DNA of 64,000 bases. Origin: Bacteroidales bacterium (GTDB lineage: Bacteria > Bacteroidota > Bacteroidia > Bacteroidales > P3). The notes under the pieces were generated by a model, which searched no databases, was not told the DNA's origin, and saw nothing but the letters and a program-made list of their open reading frames with translations. The DNA lies in assembly GCA_031262295.1 (NCBI GenBank), contig JAISIA010000036.1, positions 1-64,000 on the forward strand, read 5' to 3'. Shown piece after piece: positions 37,531-48,708 of this stretch; within the stretch, counting starts at the first letter, position 1, and each line of letters opens with the position of its first letter. The position numbers and the translations under genes are program-made.

Positions 37531-37565
37531 AGTTTTAGGATATTTTTTATATTTGCAGAATAAAA
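37531..37565. repeat. 35-bp direct repeat flanking the Type II R-M pair, right copy
   Basis: Identical to 35542-35576, 1989 bp away. It carries the -7 box TATATTTG at 37548-37555, 69 nt before the ATG of the ATPase gene. The pair brackets the R-M genes and their downstream repeat cluster, as expected of an insertion with long target duplication. Confidence 0.85.
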
Positions 37566-37623
37566 TTCATTTATTTTTTTTGAAAAGGTATTTATTTGAG
37601 ATAATAAATATAAAGTATAGACT

Positions 37624-38868
37624 ATGACAATACCAAATAAAAGTCTTAAACTTATTGAACGTAAGCCATACATGCAGCAACTGCGTGAATGGAAAAATAG
37701 GCATATCATCAAAGTTTTGACAGGCATGCGTCGCAGCGGAAAATCAACCATGTTGGAAATGCTGGCAGATGAACTCAGAAGAAATGAATCTAATGACCAA
37801 GTTCAATTCTACAATTTTGAGGATTTAAATACGCTGGCTATCGGAGACATTATAAATATACATACCCATATAACTGAAAAAATGGTAGCAGACAAAATGA
37901 ACTACATTTTTTTGGATGAAGTACAAAATGTGAAAGATTTTGAGCGATTGGTGGATAGCTTATTTATTCGCAAAAATGTTGACTTATATGTTACAGGTTC
38001 AAATGCCTACCTATTATCTGGGGAACTCGCAACATTATTAACAGGTAGATATATAGAAATAAGTATTTTACCTTTTTCATTCTCAGAATATTATGAATAC
38101 ACTAATCTTGTAAATAGCGAAAAGTTGTCAAAAAATGAAAGTTTTCGCAATTTCATATCCAATGGTGGTATCCCTCAAATGGTTAAAGAGAGTATAGATT
38201 CCATAGATTTGGCGAATGATGTACTCAAAGGCATAATGGGGACAATAATAGAAAAAGATGTATTTGCTCGCCATGACATTTATAATAAGCATATCTTTAA
38301 TAAAGTACTTGATTTCGTTACCTATTCTGTTGGTTCAATGATTTCTCCTAATTCCATATCTACTTATTTAAAGTCGGAAAAGGTAGAGATAGATTCACGC
38401 ACGGTAGCTTACTATTTGGACTATCTAACTGAAACTTACTTATTATACAGAGTACCTCGTTATGACGTAAAAGGCAAACATCTACTACAAACTCTTGACA
38501 AGTATTATCTATCTGATGTAGGCTTTAGAAAAATAAGGATAGGCAAGAAAACAACAGAAGATATAGGGCACTTACTTGAAAATATCGTATATCTCGAACT
38601 TAGACGCAATTATCCTGAAGTTTATATAGGAAAACTGCGTGATAAGGAGATAGACTTTGTTGTAGTAGATCGCAAAGGCTATATTTCATATTATCAAGTA
38701 GCCTATTCTACAATGGAAAACTCCACCCTTGAACGAGAACTTGCTCCTTTAAAAGCTATAAGAGATTCTAATCAGAAATATCTGCTTACAATGGACTATG
38801 ACTTAAACCCCGTATATGACGGGATACGCAAATTAAATGTTATAGATTGGTTATTAGAAACCAAGTAA
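37624..38868 (+). CDS. AAA-family ATPase with C-terminal DUF4143
   Basis: A 414-residue protein of the large ATP-binding family found as mobile or accessory genes. The P-loop is GMRRSGKST (34-42), Walker B is YIFLDEVQNV (about 97-106), and TGSNAYLLSGELATLLTGRYIEISILPFSFSEY is the family hallmark. The C-terminal DUF4143 (about 205-390) ends with a PD-(D/E)xK-like segment (LRDKEIDFVVVDRKGYISYYQVAYS). GC-richer codons (CGC, CTG, GCC) than its neighbours suggest transfer. The biochemical role is not established. Confidence 0.87.
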   Translation: MTIPNKSLKLIERKPYMQQLREWKNRHIIKVLTGMRRSGKSTMLEMLADELRRNESNDQVQFYNFEDLNTLAIGDIINIHTHITEKMVADKMNYIFLDEVQNVKDFERLVDSLFIRKNVDLYVTGSNAYLLSGELATLLTGRYIEISILPFSFSEYYEYTNLVNSEKLSKNESFRNFISNGGIPQMVKESIDSIDLANDVLKGIMGTIIEKDVFARHDIYNKHIFNKVLDFVTYSVGSMISPNSISTYLKSEKVEIDSRTVAYYLDYLTETYLLYRVPRYDVKGKHLLQTLDKYYLSDVGFRKIRIGKKTTEDIGHLLENIVYLELRRNYPEVYIGKLRDKEIDFVVVDRKGYISYYQVAYSTMENSTLERELAPLKAIRDSNQKYLLTMDYDLNPVYDGIRKLNVIDWLLETK

Positions 38869-39027
38869 CCCGCCAAGCGACCGCCAAGCGGCTTTTAAAT
38901 GTCCTACGGAAGGCTGGTAGTCTTCTTATATCTCTATATTTCAACAAGATTAAAACGAAGTTTTAGTAAATTATTTCTTCGTTTTAATAAATTATTTCTT
39001 CGTTTTAGTAAATTAAAACAGCGTTTT
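38869..39027 (-). repeat. Composite repeat after the ATPase gene
   Basis: Starts directly after the stop codon: a partial CCCGCCAAGCG, then hairpin CCGCCAAGCGG (38881-38891), CCTACGGAA, a linker (ggtagtcttcttatatctct) and three CTTCGTTTTA modules ending in AAAACAGCGTTTT (about 38951-39027). In reverse complement the order is identical to the copies at 13262-13489 and 23600-23784. Confidence 0.75.
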
Positions 39028-39157
39028 GTCGGCATAGAACTTTATTTTGTCATACTAAAAGTATGAGAGTTGTTTTGAAAATTATTTTTTGAATAATATA
39101 AGGGCATTTTTATATGATAAAAGTGCATTTTTAAAGGAAAAATGCCGCAAAATGGGC

Positions 39158-39234
39158 AAAAAAAACCTCGTACAGCAAGTGTGGTTTTTGATTTTTCTAA
39201 GTCTGCTGTACGAGGTTTTTTTCCTCGTACAGCA
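39158..39234. repeat. Large hairpin with CCTCGTACAGCA arms, three copies
   Basis: CCTCGTACAGCA at 39166-39177 and 39223-39234, and its complement TGCTGTACGAGG at 39204-39215. With flanking A and T runs the first two form a 19-bp stem with a 26-nt loop. A related imperfect hairpin (CCCCGTACAG / CTGTACAAGG) lies at about 39420-39450. A 73-codon ORF over this region is only a by-product of the palindrome. Confidence 0.75.
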
Positions 39235-39365
39235 CACAATATCCTAAAAAAGGATATTTTCATTTTGATTTTTTTATATTGTTTAATATTAAATCTTTAA
39301 TATTTTTTATCCTCTATTTTTTATAGTTTTTTATTAAAAGTAAGTATAAAAAAAATGTTAAAAAG

Positions 39366-39500
39366 TGGGACAGTGGGACACTTATTTTATATAAAAAAGA
39401 TTTTATATGAAAAACGAAAAACCCCGTACAGGAGGTCTGCTGTACAAGGTTTTTTGTGATTTTAAAAAAAAGTTTATAAAATGCGTGTCCCACTGTCCCA
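39366..39500. repeat. 16-bp inverted repeat TGGGACAGTGGGACAC
   Basis: TGGGACAGTGGGACAC (39366-39381) and its exact complement GTGTCCCACTGTCCCA (39485-39500) bracket 103 nt that include the second CTGTAC hairpin. An extra TGTCCCA follows at 39502. The layout resembles terminal repeats of a small non-autonomous element, or an operator array beside the lost gene at 39548-39670. No transposase is present. Confidence 0.7.
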
Positions 39501-39547
39501 ATGTCCCAATTTTTTGTAAAAAAATTATATTTGGGGAATATTAAAAA

Positions 39548-39670
39548 TTATAGACCATTCACTCTCTTTACACACCAAAATCTATTTGATCCACTCTTCT
39601 TGCGAATAAATTCCATTTCTCTAAGAATTTGGGAAATCTTATTGGGTCTTAGAACTATTAATGTAAAACT
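39548..39670 (-). pseudogene. C-terminal remnant of a coding sequence, possibly a primase/VirE-like protein
   Basis: The minus strand encodes about 40 protein-like residues ending in a stop codon: LVLRPNKISQILREMEFIRK followed by KSGSNRFWCVKRVNGL. Upstream the frame runs straight into hairpin repeat DNA (39671 onward), with no start and no further coding character. The segment resembles the winged-helix-like tail of Bacteroidota VirE/DUF3987-type primase-helicases, but it is too short to be sure. It looks like a gene whose 5' part was replaced by repeats. Confidence 0.4.
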
Positions 39671-39857
39671 TCGACTTCCGACCTGCAACGGGCATTTAGT
39701 CGGCAACCGACCTTTATTTTGTCCTGTCGGATTGATAATTTATAAAAAGACTACCCGACTTCCGCAAGGACGACTAAATGCCACTTGGTGGTCCGTTAGG
39801 ACAAAGTAAAAGTCGGTTGCCGACCTTCCGTAGGACGAATAAATGCCGCTTGGCGGT
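39671..39857 (+). repeat. Tandem TTCCG/TTG-hairpin units
   Basis: CCTGCAACGGG (39682-39692) and GTCGGCAACCGAC (39699-39711) are followed by linker (attgataatttataaaaaga) and three tandem units of 32-34 nt: TTCCGCAAGGA + CCACTTGGTGG (39760-39791), TCCGTTAGGA + GTCGGTTGCCGAC (39792-39824), TTCCGTAGGA + CCGCTTGGCGG (39826-39856). Three different stems share one TTG loop. The array sits ahead of the histidine kinase promoter. Confidence 0.82.
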
Positions 39858-39899
39858 TATTTTGTTAAAAATAAGTTTTTTTATAAGAAAAATAAATTG

Positions 39900-39907
39900 T
39901 ATCTTTG
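39900..39907 (+). promoter_or_regulatory. Candidate -7 box for the histidine kinase gene
   Basis: TATCTTTG fits TAnnTTTG and lies 37 nt before the ATG at 39945. The -33 position falls in AT-rich DNA just after the repeat array, without a clear TTTG at 19-20 nt. Confidence 0.5.
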
Positions 39908-39944
39908 CAACACTAAATTTTAATATAAAAAGTATTTTGTTTTT

Positions 39945-41450
39945 ATGGAAACGGATAAAAATAATGATTTGGAAAATCAATCTGTAAAGGCGCAGATGTG
40001 TTATAGGGCAATTGTTAATGCCCTATCCCCTAATTTCATTTTTGTATTTAACCCTAACTTTGTCATAAAAGAGGTTATCCTTCCCGAAGGTTTAAATCTT
40101 TTTCATGATACACAGAGTTTAATTGATATGGATGCACATAACTTCTATTCAAAAGAAGTTAGTGAGTTCCTTATTGCAAATATAAAAGCCTGTCTTTCCA
40201 CAGGAAAGTTAAGAAAGGTTGAGTATCATTTGGATCTTTTTGGTACAAGATACTACTATCAAGCAAGAATGATTCATTATAGGGATGACTTAGTTCTAAG
40301 TTATATTGAAGATATTTCTGATAGGATTAGGCGTTTGGATAACCTTATTCATCAAAAGAAAAAGGCAGAAGAGGCAAATAAGATAAAAGAAGCATTCATA
40401 AGAAATATGTCTCATGAGTTTCGCACTCCTTTAAATTCAATTTTTGGTTTTTCAGAGCTGTTATACAATGAAACAGATCAAGAGGCTAAGGATGAATATA
40501 TGAAAATGATAAGAGACAACACTTCCCTATTAGAGCAAATTGTTAATGACGTTTTAGAATTATCCAACATAGATGCAGGAACAAATGAACTAAATTACCA
40601 ATATATAAACTTAAATCTACTACTAAATTCTTTGGTTGAAAAGTATAGGAATGAGACAAAAGAAGGTGTTATTATTAAAATGGAGGCTCCTTCGCCTGAT
40701 GTTTTTGCCTCAGTTGCCACAAATGCATTAGAGCAGATTATGGACAACCTTATAACAAATTCAATAAAACATACCTTTGAAGGAAGTATAACAATACGTT
40801 TAGAGATAAAAGATGATAAACTATACTTCTATGTTTCCGATACAGGTTCTGGTATTCCACAGGATAAGTTTAAAACTATATTCAATCGTTTTGAAAAGTT
40901 GGATAATTTTATGCAAGGAACAGGATTGGGACTTTCAATTTGTGAAAAACTTATTGCAAATATGCAAGGAGAAATCTTTGTAGATTCTGTTGTTGGTCAA
41001 GGAAGTTGTTTCTCTTTCTACATACCTTATTATTCAAATGTTGAAAAAGGAAATATTCAATTAGAAAAGAATATTGAAAATACAGGAGATGAGTTAAAGA
41101 AAAAGGATATTTTGGTTATTGTTCGTTCAGAGGAAAACTACAATATCATAAAAAACATATTAGGAGACGCTTTCAATGTTGTTTGGGGTCACAATTGTAA
41201 TGATGCATACGATATATTCATAAATCAACAACCTGTTTTAATGCTTCTATCTGTAAAGATGGCTCAGGAAAATGGTGGAGATCTTATAAAGAATGTGAAG
41301 AGTATTTATTCCAATTTCCCTATTATAGGCATCACAAGCGAAGATTTCTATGGAGAACAAAAGTGGGCAATTGAACATGGTTGCGATGACTTTTTGGAAG
41401 GTGCATTTTCAGGAACTAAACTTAAAGAAATTGTTCTTTCATACATATAA
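39945..41450 (+). CDS. Hybrid sensor histidine kinase with degenerate receiver
   Basis: A 501-residue soluble kinase. Residues about 15-130 look PAS-like (FIFVFNPNFVIKEVILPEG ... VLSYIEDISDRIRR). The H-box is FIRNMSHEFRTPLN with H157; the N-box (LEQIMDNLITNSIKHT), G1 (VSDTGSGI) and G2 (GTGLGLSICEKL) are intact. A receiver-like domain fills about 388-501, but the phosphoacceptor position (VLMLLSVKM) has S436 instead of Asp and the N-terminal acidic pair is not preserved. It may therefore act as a pseudo-receiver. There are no transmembrane helices and no partner regulator nearby. Confidence 0.85.
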   Translation: METDKNNDLENQSVKAQMCYRAIVNALSPNFIFVFNPNFVIKEVILPEGLNLFHDTQSLIDMDAHNFYSKEVSEFLIANIKACLSTGKLRKVEYHLDLFGTRYYYQARMIHYRDDLVLSYIEDISDRIRRLDNLIHQKKKAEEANKIKEAFIRNMSHEFRTPLNSIFGFSELLYNETDQEAKDEYMKMIRDNTSLLEQIVNDVLELSNIDAGTNELNYQYINLNLLLNSLVEKYRNETKEGVIIKMEAPSPDVFASVATNALEQIMDNLITNSIKHTFEGSITIRLEIKDDKLYFYVSDTGSGIPQDKFKTIFNRFEKLDNFMQGTGLGLSICEKLIANMQGEIFVDSVVGQGSCFSFYIPYYSNVEKGNIQLEKNIENTGDELKKKDILVIVRSEENYNIIKNILGDAFNVVWGHNCNDAYDIFINQQPVLMLLSVKMAQENGGDLIKNVKSIYSNFPIIGITSEDFYGEQKWAIEHGCDDFLEGAFSGTKLKEIVLSYI

Positions 41451-41541
41451 ATTAGGATTTATAAAAAAAGAAAGTATATTTTTTATTTAGAATATAAAAA
41501 CCAAAAAACTATATTAACTAACAATAAAATTAAGATTATAG

Positions 41542-44902
<3,361 letters not shown>

Positions 44903-44998
44903 ATCAATAATATTCTTTGCAAAGATATTAATAATTAGAATTGAATATCCATATTTTTTTCTAATTTTGCTGCATTATTAAATAAAAAATTAAAATTT

Positions 44999-45802
44999 TT
45001 GGAAAGAAAAAACAAATTACTAAAATCTGCACTTAAATATTTCTATAATTTATATACAAAATTATATGTTAAAACTGCAGAAGAGGATAAGGAAACAGAA
45101 GATAATGAAACTAAAAAAAGTTTTTTGCAATTAGATAGCCAAGTTTCCGAAATTATGACAGCAAGAGTTGATATTTTAGCTCTGGAAATTTCTACCTCAT
45201 TTAATGAAGTTATGCAAATAATTGCAAAGAGTGGTTTTTCTCGAATCCCCGTTTATGAAAAAGAATTAGACCAAATAAAGGGTGTTTTGCACGTAAAGGA
45301 TCTCTTTAAGTACCTTTGCCATGATAAAGAATTTCAATGGAGTAAGATAATACGTGAAGCCTTCTTTGTACCTGAGGGAAAAAATACAAGTGACCTATTA
45401 AAAGAGTTTCAAGAGGCAAAGCGTCATCAGGCAATTGTTGTAGATGAGTTTGGTTGTGTTGTGGGTATTGTATCCTTAGAGGATATTTTAGAAGAGATTG
45501 TTGGGGAAATAAGTGATGAGTTTGACTCCTTACAGCCCTCATTTGTTACAAAACTTGGAGAAAAAACCTATATTTTTGCAGGTAAAATAAGTATTAACGA
45601 CTTCTGTAAGGCAATTTCTTTGACAGATGATAAGGTTTTTGATCCAATAAAAGGAGATGCCGACACTCTTGCTGGGATGTTAATATCCCTTGCTGGGCAT
45701 TTACCAAAGAAGGGTGAGACAATAAAATATCAAAACTACTTTTTCATAATTGAAAAAGCAGATAATAGAAAGATAGAGAAAGTAAAACTAATCCTAAAAT
45801 AA
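44999..45802 (+). CDS. gldE: GldE-like CBS/CorC protein lacking the membrane domain
   Basis: A 267-residue protein starting at TTG 44999 (no ATG until residue 53). CBS domains occupy about 48-105 (VSEIMTARVDILALE ... FSRIPVYEKE) and 112-167 (HQAIVVDEFGCVVGIVSLEDILEEIVGEI), with a CorC/HlyC domain at about 185-265. The gene lies directly before gldD, as gldE does in gliding Bacteroidota. However, GldE normally carries an N-terminal DUF21 membrane domain of about 200 residues that is missing, and there is no room upstream for it. The organisation is like E. coli CorC, so ion transport or accessory roles are also possible. Confidence 0.72.
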   Translation: MERKNKLLKSALKYFYNLYTKLYVKTAEEDKETEDNETKKSFLQLDSQVSEIMTARVDILALEISTSFNEVMQIIAKSGFSRIPVYEKELDQIKGVLHVKDLFKYLCHDKEFQWSKIIREAFFVPEGKNTSDLLKEFQEAKRHQAIVVDEFGCVVGIVSLEDILEEIVGEISDEFDSLQPSFVTKLGEKTYIFAGKISINDFCKAISLTDDKVFDPIKGDADTLAGMLISLAGHLPKKGETIKYQNYFFIIEKADNRKIEKVKLILK

Positions 45803-45834
45803 AAATTCCTTAATATATAACCAATAAAAAATTT

Positions 45835-46434
45835 ATGCAAAAAATAAATTATTTCATACTCTTATCCATTTTAATAGGCATTTTCCTTGTAAGTTGCTCC
45901 AATGATACACCTATTCCTAAGCCAAAGACCTATTTTAGGATGAGTGTTCCAGAGCCTGAATATGAAAAATTTGATACCCTAAATATGCCTTTTACATTTA
46001 TGTATCCTAATTATGGAGTTATTGAAAGGGATAATAGAAAATTCAAACACGATAATTGGTTTAATATAAATTTTCCTCAATATGGTTGTAAGCTATACTT
46101 TTCTCTTATGCAAATTAACTCAAAACTAACATTAGACACCTTGATTAATGATAGTTACAACTTCACAACAGAGCATAGAAACTTTTCAAATGGGATAAGA
46201 GAAAAGGAATTTACAAATGAAAAAGAGAGAATATTTGCCAATGTATTTGAAATAATTGGAGAAAAAGTTGCCTCTCCCTACCAATTTTTCATAACAGATA
46301 GCACAAAATACTTTCTTCGTGGAGCACTTTATATGGAATTTAAAGCAAATAATGATTCATTAGCTCCTGTTTTAGATAGAGTAAAAGAAGATATAAACAA
46401 TATTATATCAACTTTTGCTTGGAAAAAAGATTAA
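45835..46434 (+). CDS. gldD: Gliding motility lipoprotein GldD
   Basis: A 199-residue lipoprotein with signal peptide and lipobox LVSC (Cys21). The conserved start of the mature chain, PKPKTYFRMSVPEPEYEKFDTLNMPFTFMYPNYG, is characteristic of GldD, which in Flavobacterium is required for gliding and T9SS-linked processes. The rest of the chain (FNINFPQYGCKLYFSLMQI, GEKVASPYQFFITDSTKYFLRGALY) is typical of the family. It follows the gldE-like gene by 32 nt and its stop codon overlaps the convergent DUF5606 stop. Confidence 0.92.
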   Translation: MQKINYFILLSILIGIFLVSCSNDTPIPKPKTYFRMSVPEPEYEKFDTLNMPFTFMYPNYGVIERDNRKFKHDNWFNINFPQYGCKLYFSLMQINSKLTLDTLINDSYNFTTEHRNFSNGIREKEFTNEKERIFANVFEIIGEKVASPYQFFITDSTKYFLRGALYMEFKANNDSLAPVLDRVKEDINNIISTFAWKKD

Positions 46435-46874
46435 TTTTCTTCTTTCTTTTCTTCTGTTTTTGGTTCTATTTCTTTGGTTTCTTCTTTTTCTTCAAATGAA
46501 ATAAGACCTTTTTCATTTAAAAGATTATACCAAGAATATAGTTTTTTCATATCCGAAGGATAAATTCTTTCCAAATCGGCATTAGGTAGTAGTTCCAATA
46601 AATATGATGTTAATATCTTATTGTCAGACTTATGATCTATGCAATTTTTTCCGCCTTCTTTCTTATATATACTAAAAAAAACATCAACCAATGCAACATC
46701 TCCCTCAGTGGTAAATATACTTATGTCCTTTAAAGAACTTATCCTTTCACTTGAAAAAGCATTTTGACGCTTTCCATCCAAAAGAGATTCCACAACAGCA
46801 CCAGAAGAGGTTTGTGAAATTAGCTTAAATAAACCGGGTTTTCCCGCAATTGACATAATATTACTTAGATCCAT
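46431..46874 (-). CDS. DUF5606 domain protein
   Basis: A 147-residue protein of a Bacteroidota-specific family. The N-terminal ~70 residues are a small beta-barrel-like domain (LSNIMSIAGKPGLFKLISQTSSGAVVESLLDGKRQNAFSSERISSLKDISIFT) that defines DUF5606. A helical region and an acidic Lys/Glu tail follow. Function unknown. The stop codon shares 4 nt with the gldD stop (TTAA), so the two convergent genes leave no space for a terminator between them. Confidence 0.83.
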   Translation of the reverse strand: MDLSNIMSIAGKPGLFKLISQTSSGAVVESLLDGKRQNAFSSERISSLKDISIFTTEGDVALVDVFFSIYKKEGGKNCIDHKSDNKILTSYLLELLPNADLERIYPSDMKKLYSWYNLLNEKGLISFEEKEETKEIEPKTEEKKEEN

Positions 46875-46903
46875 AGATTTTTTTTTCGCTTATTTTATTA
46901 TTT

Positions 46904-47122
46904 TTATAGTATTTCTATTGTTTTACCTAACACCTGTACCACATCATTCTTTCTAATTTTAGCTCTTTTTCTATAATCAACAATATGATTTACCTTAACT
47001 AACCCATCTAAAACCATATTTTGTGCCATAGCTCCACTTTCTGCTATACCCAAAAGCTTTAATAACTGAATTAGATGTATATACTCCTCCCCTTCTTTTA
47101 GTTTAAATATCATATTATCCAA
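46904..47122 (-). CDS. S4 domain RNA-binding protein (YbcJ-like)
   Basis: A 72-residue small RNA-binding protein. The S4 fold is read as EEYIHLIQLLKLLGIAESGAMAQNMVLDGLVKVNHIVDYRKRAKIRKNDVVQVLGKTIEI, matching the YbcJ/RNA-binding S4 family. It lies 29 nt upstream of the DUF5606 gene on the same strand. The target RNA is unknown. Confidence 0.87.
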   Translation of the reverse strand: MDNMIFKLKEGEEYIHLIQLLKLLGIAESGAMAQNMVLDGLVKVNHIVDYRKRAKIRKNDVVQVLGKTIEIL

Positions 47123-47240
47123 TAAAAAATGAATTGCAAATTTAATATTTTTTTCAATACCCTAAGTAACGAAAAACACCATTTTTTATTATTACTAATA
47201 TAATTTCTGGCTTTATATTTATTGTCAAAATAAAGGTTTA

Positions 47241-47846
47241 TTATAAGTTATTTATTCGTACTTTCATCTTAAAAAGATTTTCATTGATTGCATTTATTGC
47301 GGTAAATATTTCAATAGTTCTGTTTGGAGAATAATTTGCAATCCCTTTTTGGACGAATAATTCTGAAACGATGGACGTTTCAGTTAAAAGGCGTTTTAAA
47401 GAATTTATTTTGTCTGTGATTTCTTTCTCAAGAAAATCTATATTATCTATTTTTATTTGTTTAAAATTATCTTTTATATTTCCAAATATACTATTCTTTT
47501 TTATACGACAAGAATGAATACGACTAATTATTTTGTTATACAGAATTTCCTTTTCCTCTAATATGATTTCAAAATCATTTAAAAGTCGTTCTAATTCAGT
47601 GATTTTAGCTATATATAATTCCTTTTCAATTCTATTTTTTTGTACTTCTTTTTCTACAATTTTAGCAACATAAATAGCCAATCCTATCGTGGCAAATAAA
47701 GTCAAGGCATCAATTACACTTATTTCTTTAACAAGTTTAAAATATCCCCAATTTAATAATTTTCCCAGAGTTATACCTATTGAAAAAATAACAAAATATA
47801 TGACATATTTAGTGATTTTTTCATTTTTATTGAGCATTTTTAGCAT
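47241..47846 (-). CDS. Unknown two-helix membrane protein with cytosolic coiled coil (DUF4325 partner)
   Basis: A 201-residue protein I do not recognise. It has two hydrophobic segments at about 13-33 and 43-64. A long charged helical region follows (about 65-165, KNRIEKELYIAKITELERLLNDFEIILEEKEILYNKII...) with coiled-coil periodicity, then a short C-terminal helical tail. It overlaps the upstream DUF4325 gene by 20 nt, so the two are surely cotranscribed. The layout suggests a membrane-anchored sensor or effector partnered with a small STAS-like protein. No enzyme motif is seen. Confidence 0.6.
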   Translation of the reverse strand: MLKMLNKNEKITKYVIYFVIFSIGITLGKLLNWGYFKLVKEISVIDALTLFATIGLAIYVAKIVEKEVQKNRIEKELYIAKITELERLLNDFEIILEEKEILYNKIISRIHSCRIKKNSIFGNIKDNFKQIKIDNIDFLEKEITDKINSLKRLLTETSIVSELFVQKGIANYSPNRTIEIFTAINAINENLFKMKVRINNL

Positions 47847-48156
47847 CTTTTAAATAGTCTTTTATTTCTTCTATGTAATCTTTATCTTCAATAGAAACAA
47901 AATCAAGAGTATTAATAACTGTTTGATAATCCAGATTATTAACTCTAATTAAGCCACCAAAGGATTCTTCTAAAAATGAAGTTCCTAATCCCGCAGTTCC
48001 ATCAAGGTCAATTTCTAATCTTTCGTTCTTTTCTATTGCTTCTTTTATTTTAGGTAAAAGAATCTTTTGTCTAAATTCTTGTCCTGAAAAATCACCTTCT
48101 TCTGGAAGTCTCGCTGCTGGCATTCTGCTAAAATCTGTTGCAATTTTTATTTTCAT
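47827..48156 (-). CDS. STAS-like DUF4325 protein
   Basis: A 109-residue protein: IKIATDFSRMPAARLPEEGDFSGQEFRQKILLPKIKEAIEKNERLEIDLDGTAGLGTSFLEESFGGLIRV. The pattern of a beta strand ending in 'DLDG' followed by a glycine-rich 'GTSFLEESFGG' helix start is the DUF4325 STAS-like signature, related to anti-anti-sigma proteins but without their phosphorylatable Ser in a proven position. It is the first gene of a two-gene module with the membrane protein. Such proteins occur next to varied partners in accessory regions; their function is not established. Confidence 0.77.
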   Translation of the reverse strand: MKIKIATDFSRMPAARLPEEGDFSGQEFRQKILLPKIKEAIEKNERLEIDLDGTAGLGTSFLEESFGGLIRVNNLDYQTVINTLDFVSIEDKDYIEEIKDYLKDAKNAQ

Positions 48157-48284
48157 ATTTATCTACTTTATACTATCATTATTCGCTTTTAGTTTTATAC
48201 GAAAATATTTAATAATTTATTGTTCAAACTTTCGTATTTATTTTTTTTTCATAATTCCCAAATAGTATCATTTAACCTCAAATC

Positions 48285-48335
48285 AGTCATTAGAAAAAGA
48301 AATATCATTTTGATAAAGTATTATTCTAATGACTA
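48285..48335. repeat. Hairpin with nested inner hairpin upstream of the DUF4325 gene
   Basis: AGTCATTAGAA (48285-48295) pairs with TTCTAATGACT (48325-48335), an 11-bp stem. The 29-nt loop holds a second small palindrome, TATCA-TTT-TGATA. The element lies about 130 nt before the DUF4325 start codon and could be a regulatory or structured RNA site. It is not followed by a T run, so a terminator is less likely. Confidence 0.55.
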
Positions 48336-48433
48336 ATTTAGGATTTAAGGCATATCTAAATACACTTTTCTTAAATATATTTTATTTTCTGTTTATAATA
48401 CAATTGATTTGTAATAATTTTGTCGTTGTTGAA

Positions 48434-48708
48434 TAAAACGAAGAAATAAAAAATTAAAACAGCGTTTTAGAAAATTAAAACGAAGATTTAGGAAATTATT
48501 TCTTCGTTTTAAAAAATTATTTCTTCGTTTTAGAAAAATAAAACAGCGTTTTAGATTAACCAAAACGCTGTTTTTTATATTAGATTTTATTTATCTCTAC
48601 TTCCGTTAGGACAACTAAAAGTCGGTTGCCGACCTTCCGTTAGGACAACTAAAAGTTAGTTGCCGATCTTCCGTAGGACTAATAAATGCCCGTTGCGGGT
48701 TTGCCGAC
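48434..48708 (+). repeat. Composite repeat: AAAACGAAG modules followed by three tandem hairpin units
   Basis: Modules of AAAACGAAG and AAAACAGCGTTTT alternate orientation at about 48434-48575. They are followed by three tandem units of about 34 nt: TTCCGTTAGGA + GTCGGTTGCCGAC (48601-48633), TTCCGTTAGGA + a decayed GTTAGTTGCCGAT (48635-48667), and TTCCGTAGGA + CCCGTTGCGGG (48669-48699), then a fragment TTGCCGAC whose last base belongs to the POT gene's stop triplet. The rfbH gene ends on the same hairpin in the same manner. DNA from 48157 to 48284 shows nothing else. Confidence 0.82.

Noticed and set aside
39042-39263. 73-codon minus-strand ORF
   Set aside because: Its sequence is the translation of the CCTCGTACAGCA palindrome and shows no protein-like character.
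39501-39809. 102-codon plus-strand ORF
   Set aside because: It runs through the inverted repeat, the antisense of the gene remnant and the hairpin units; no family features.
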